Shown: piece by piece, positions 13,881 through 15,579 of the stretch
Numbering within the stretch: the first letter of the stretch is position 1
How the letters are laid out: each line of letters opens with the position of its first letter
Source of the DNA: Bradyrhizobiaceae bacterium
GTDB taxonomy: Bacteria; Pseudomonadota; Alphaproteobacteria; Rhizobiales; Hyphomicrobiaceae
DNA: 15,579 nt
Direction: 5' to 3'
Assembly (NCBI GenBank): GCA_947475855.1
Contig: CANJPN010000081.1
Span: forward strand, 1 to 15,579
Translations under genes and position numbers: made by a program
Notes under the pieces: generated by a model
What the model saw: the letters and a program-made list of their open reading frames with translations, nothing else
What the model was told of the DNA's origin: nothing
Databases searched by the model: none

Positions 13881-15296
13881 ATGAGCGAAACCAACATCAC
13901 CGCCGAAGGCGCGCGCTTCATCGAGAACGCCGCAACCAAGGACCTCTCCGCCGAAGCGCTGCGCATCGGCCGGCGGTGCATCGTCGACACCTTGGGCCTC
14001 TATCTTGCCGGCGGTCTCGAACCGACCGTCCAGATCCTCGCCGAGGACGCACTCGACACCGGCGGCAAGGCCGAAGCCTACCTGCTTACCGCCGGCAAGA
14101 CGAAGGTACCCGCCGCACTGGCTGCGCGTGTCCTTGCTACCGCAGGCCACGCCCACGACTGGGACGACACCCAGGTCAGCCACGATCCCGCACACATCTA
14201 CGGCCTGTTGACCCATCCTTCCGTGCCGCCGCTGACGGCAGCCCTCGTCGTCGCCCAACGTCTCGGCAACGTCAGCGGTGAGCAACTCATGCTGGCGTTC
14301 CAGACCGGCTTCGAATTCGAGTGCAAGATTTCCGAGTGGATGCTGCCGAAGCACTACCGCCGCGGCAATCACTCCTCGGGCACCGTCGGCACGTTCGGCG
14401 CAGCCGCAGCGGCTGCCAAGCTGCTCGGCCTGAAGGGCGACAAGCTCGCCCACTGCATCGGCATGGCCGCCAGCTTCGCCGCCGGCATCCGCTGCAACTT
14501 CGGCACCATGACGAAACCGCTCCACGTCGGCCGCGCCGCCGAGAACGGCGTCACCGCAGCACTTCTAGCCTCGCGCGGCTTTACGGCCGACCCTGCCGCA
14601 CTCGACGGCCAGTGGGGCTTCCTCCAGGTCATGGGCGAGGGCTTCACGCCGGAAAAGACCAAACAGGGCTTCGGCAAAACCTGGACGATCACCGACCCCG
14701 GCGTCAGCATCAAGCCGTATCCGTCGGGCATCGTCACCCACCAGTCGATGGACGCGATGTTGTCGCTCGTTCTCAAGCACGACCTGAAACCAGAGCAGGT
14801 CGAGCGCGTGCGCTTCTACGCCGGCAAGAACATCCTCGAGCCGATCCGGTATCCCCTGGCCAAAAACCATCTCCAAGCGAAGTTCTCGATGCCGGCCCTG
14901 CTCGCGATGATCATCATCAAGCGCCGCGCCAGCCATCACGAGTTCATGGATGCCTTCGTCGCCGGCCCTGAAATGCAGGACCTCCAGAAGCGCACCGATC
15001 TCATCAACGATGCCGAGATCGACGCCAAGGGCTGGGATCTCATCCGCAGCCGCATCGAAGTCGAAACCAAGGATGGCCGCAAGCTCGTCGAGTGGGCGAG
15101 CGAGAAGTATCGTGGCGGCCCCTTGAACCCGATCAGCGACGCCGATCTTGAAGGTAAATTCCGCATGTGCGCGGAAGGTGCCATCGACAAGTCCGCACAG
15201 GACAAGCTGCTCGAGGCCGTCGCCGGCCTCGCCAAGCTCCCCAATGCCAACACACTCGCCGAGCTGATGGTCTATCAGGCCAAGAGCGGACACTGA
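13881..15296 (+). CDS. MmgE/PrpD-family protein (2-methylcitrate dehydratase/cis-aconitate decarboxylase superfamily)
   Basis: The ATG at 13881 gives 471 residues, normal for the family. The frame is open back to 13428, but that part lies inside the Bug gene and is not family-like. Recognised motifs are GHAHDWDDTQ (89-98), THPSVPPLTAAL (111-122), GNHSSGTVGTFGAAAAAAKL (162-181), TKPLHVGRAAENGV (211-224) and KPYPSGIVTH (278-287). Residues matching the catalytic region of cis-aconitate decarboxylase are H112, H164 and K212. The fold has an all-helical domain and a lid domain. Members dehydrate, decarboxylate or epimerise small polycarboxylates. No prpB or prpC genes are present, so a methylcitrate role is not supported. 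It forms an operon with Bug receptor 2. The substrate is unknown. Confidence 0.92.
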   Translation: MSETNITAEGARFIENAATKDLSAEALRIGRRCIVDTLGLYLAGGLEPTVQILAEDALDTGGKAEAYLLTAGKTKVPAALAARVLATAGHAHDWDDTQVSHDPAHIYGLLTHPSVPPLTAALVVAQRLGNVSGEQLMLAFQTGFEFECKISEWMLPKHYRRGNHSSGTVGTFGAAAAAAKLLGLKGDKLAHCIGMAASFAAGIRCNFGTMTKPLHVGRAAENGVTAALLASRGFTADPAALDGQWGFLQVMGEGFTPEKTKQGFGKTWTITDPGVSIKPYPSGIVTHQSMDAMLSLVLKHDLKPEQVERVRFYAGKNILEPIRYPLAKNHLQAKFSMPALLAMIIIKRRASHHEFMDAFVAGPEMQDLQKRTDLINDAEIDAKGWDLIRSRIEVETKDGRKLVEWASEKYRGGPLNPISDADLEGKFRMCAEGAIDKSAQDKLLEAVAGLAKLPNANTLAELMVYQAKSGH

Positions 15297-15328
15297 CACC
15301 CCTGCGGTTCACCAACCCGCGAATATCG

Positions 15329-15368
15329 ATCCGCTCGCGCCATTCCGGTGCGGGCGGATACTCATTTT
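15329..15368 (+). terminator. Likely intrinsic terminator of the Bug-MmgE/PrpD unit
   Basis: A 13-base stem (15329-15341 with 15347-15359, two G-T wobbles) encloses the loop ATTCC and is followed after five bases by TTTT. It starts 32 bases after the MmgE/PrpD stop codon. The T-run is short and slightly displaced, so efficiency may be moderate. Confidence 0.6.
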
Positions 15369-15579
15369 AAAGCACCGGCGCACACACCATCGAGATTGAA
15401 ATCCGCTGTAAATCGCCCCGCAGGCATTCTGCCGCCGAGTTTACGAACCGGAACGAAGCCATGCGCACGCCTCTATTCGCGTGGCTCTGTTCCGTTCCAA
15501 TGTAGCGCTATCCTCTAAGCCAAGGCGCCAGCCAGACAGGATCGCGGCGTGAGCTCGTGTCCGTCGCGCTCGATCATGC
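15369..15579. other. Stretch without a supported gene at the right edge
   Basis: No reading frame with family-like content is visible in this end piece. A GTG near 15550 on the plus strand, or a minus-strand frame ending at a TAG near 15520, could belong to a gene that lies mostly outside the window, but neither can be supported from so few bases. Confidence 0.4.

Noticed and set aside
13503..14525. Minus-strand open frame of 340 codons opposite Bug receptor 2 and the MmgE/PrpD gene
   Set aside because: It crosses two real genes on the opposite strand and its sequence is Gly/Ala/Asp-rich without motifs.

Overview
The window is GC-rich, tightly packed bacterial DNA carrying 14 protein-coding genes and no RNA gene, CRISPR array or insertion sequence that I can see. 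Gene content suggests a metabolically versatile alphaproteobacterium, probably of the Hyphomicrobiales type: a LivKHMGF-type ABC importer, two stand-alone Bug/TctC-type periplasmic receptors, a periplasmic TPR protein with the N-terminal Cys pair common in that group, and a FixK/FNR-like box at a universal-stress gene. This placement is an inference from gene families, not from a marker gene.

Layout. Bases 1-770 (minus) hold a two-domain type I extradiol ring-cleavage dioxygenase, cut by the window edge. It is divergent from a LysR-type regulator (930-1877, plus). A universal stress protein follows (1963-2400, plus), with an FNR/FixK-like box overlapping the lysR stop codon. A long minus-strand block then runs from 12592 down to 2456. 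In transcription order it contains a TPR protein, Bug receptor 1, the ABC binding protein, livH, livM, livG, livF, an EamA-family permease, a one-domain VOC protein and an exported metallo-beta-lactamase-fold protein. Divergent from the TPR gene, a second Bug receptor and an MmgE/PrpD-family protein form a two-gene plus-strand unit (12874-15296), closed by a hairpin plus short T-run. The last 210 bases hold no gene I can support.

How it may work together. The genes look like an uptake-and-breakdown region for organic acids or aromatic compounds: high-affinity capture (three different periplasmic receptors), membrane transport (LivHMGF, EamA), and metal- or lyase-type enzymes (extradiol dioxygenase, VOC, MBL-fold, MmgE/PrpD). 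The substrates cannot be read from the sequence. The ABC binding protein seems to lack the acidic residue that amino-acid-binding LivJ uses for the ligand ammonium group, so amino acids are not a safe assumption.

The points most worth a second look are: the MBL-fold protein, with Gln at two positions normally held by zinc-binding His but a complete second zinc site; the dioxygenase, with catechol 2,3-dioxygenase residue spacing but Phe in place of the active-site Tyr; the FNR/FixK-like box; perfect intercistronic hairpins, especially after the binding-protein gene; and two Bug receptors with no TctA/TctB membrane partner in view. I see no clearly new multi-gene system; most genes belong to known families.
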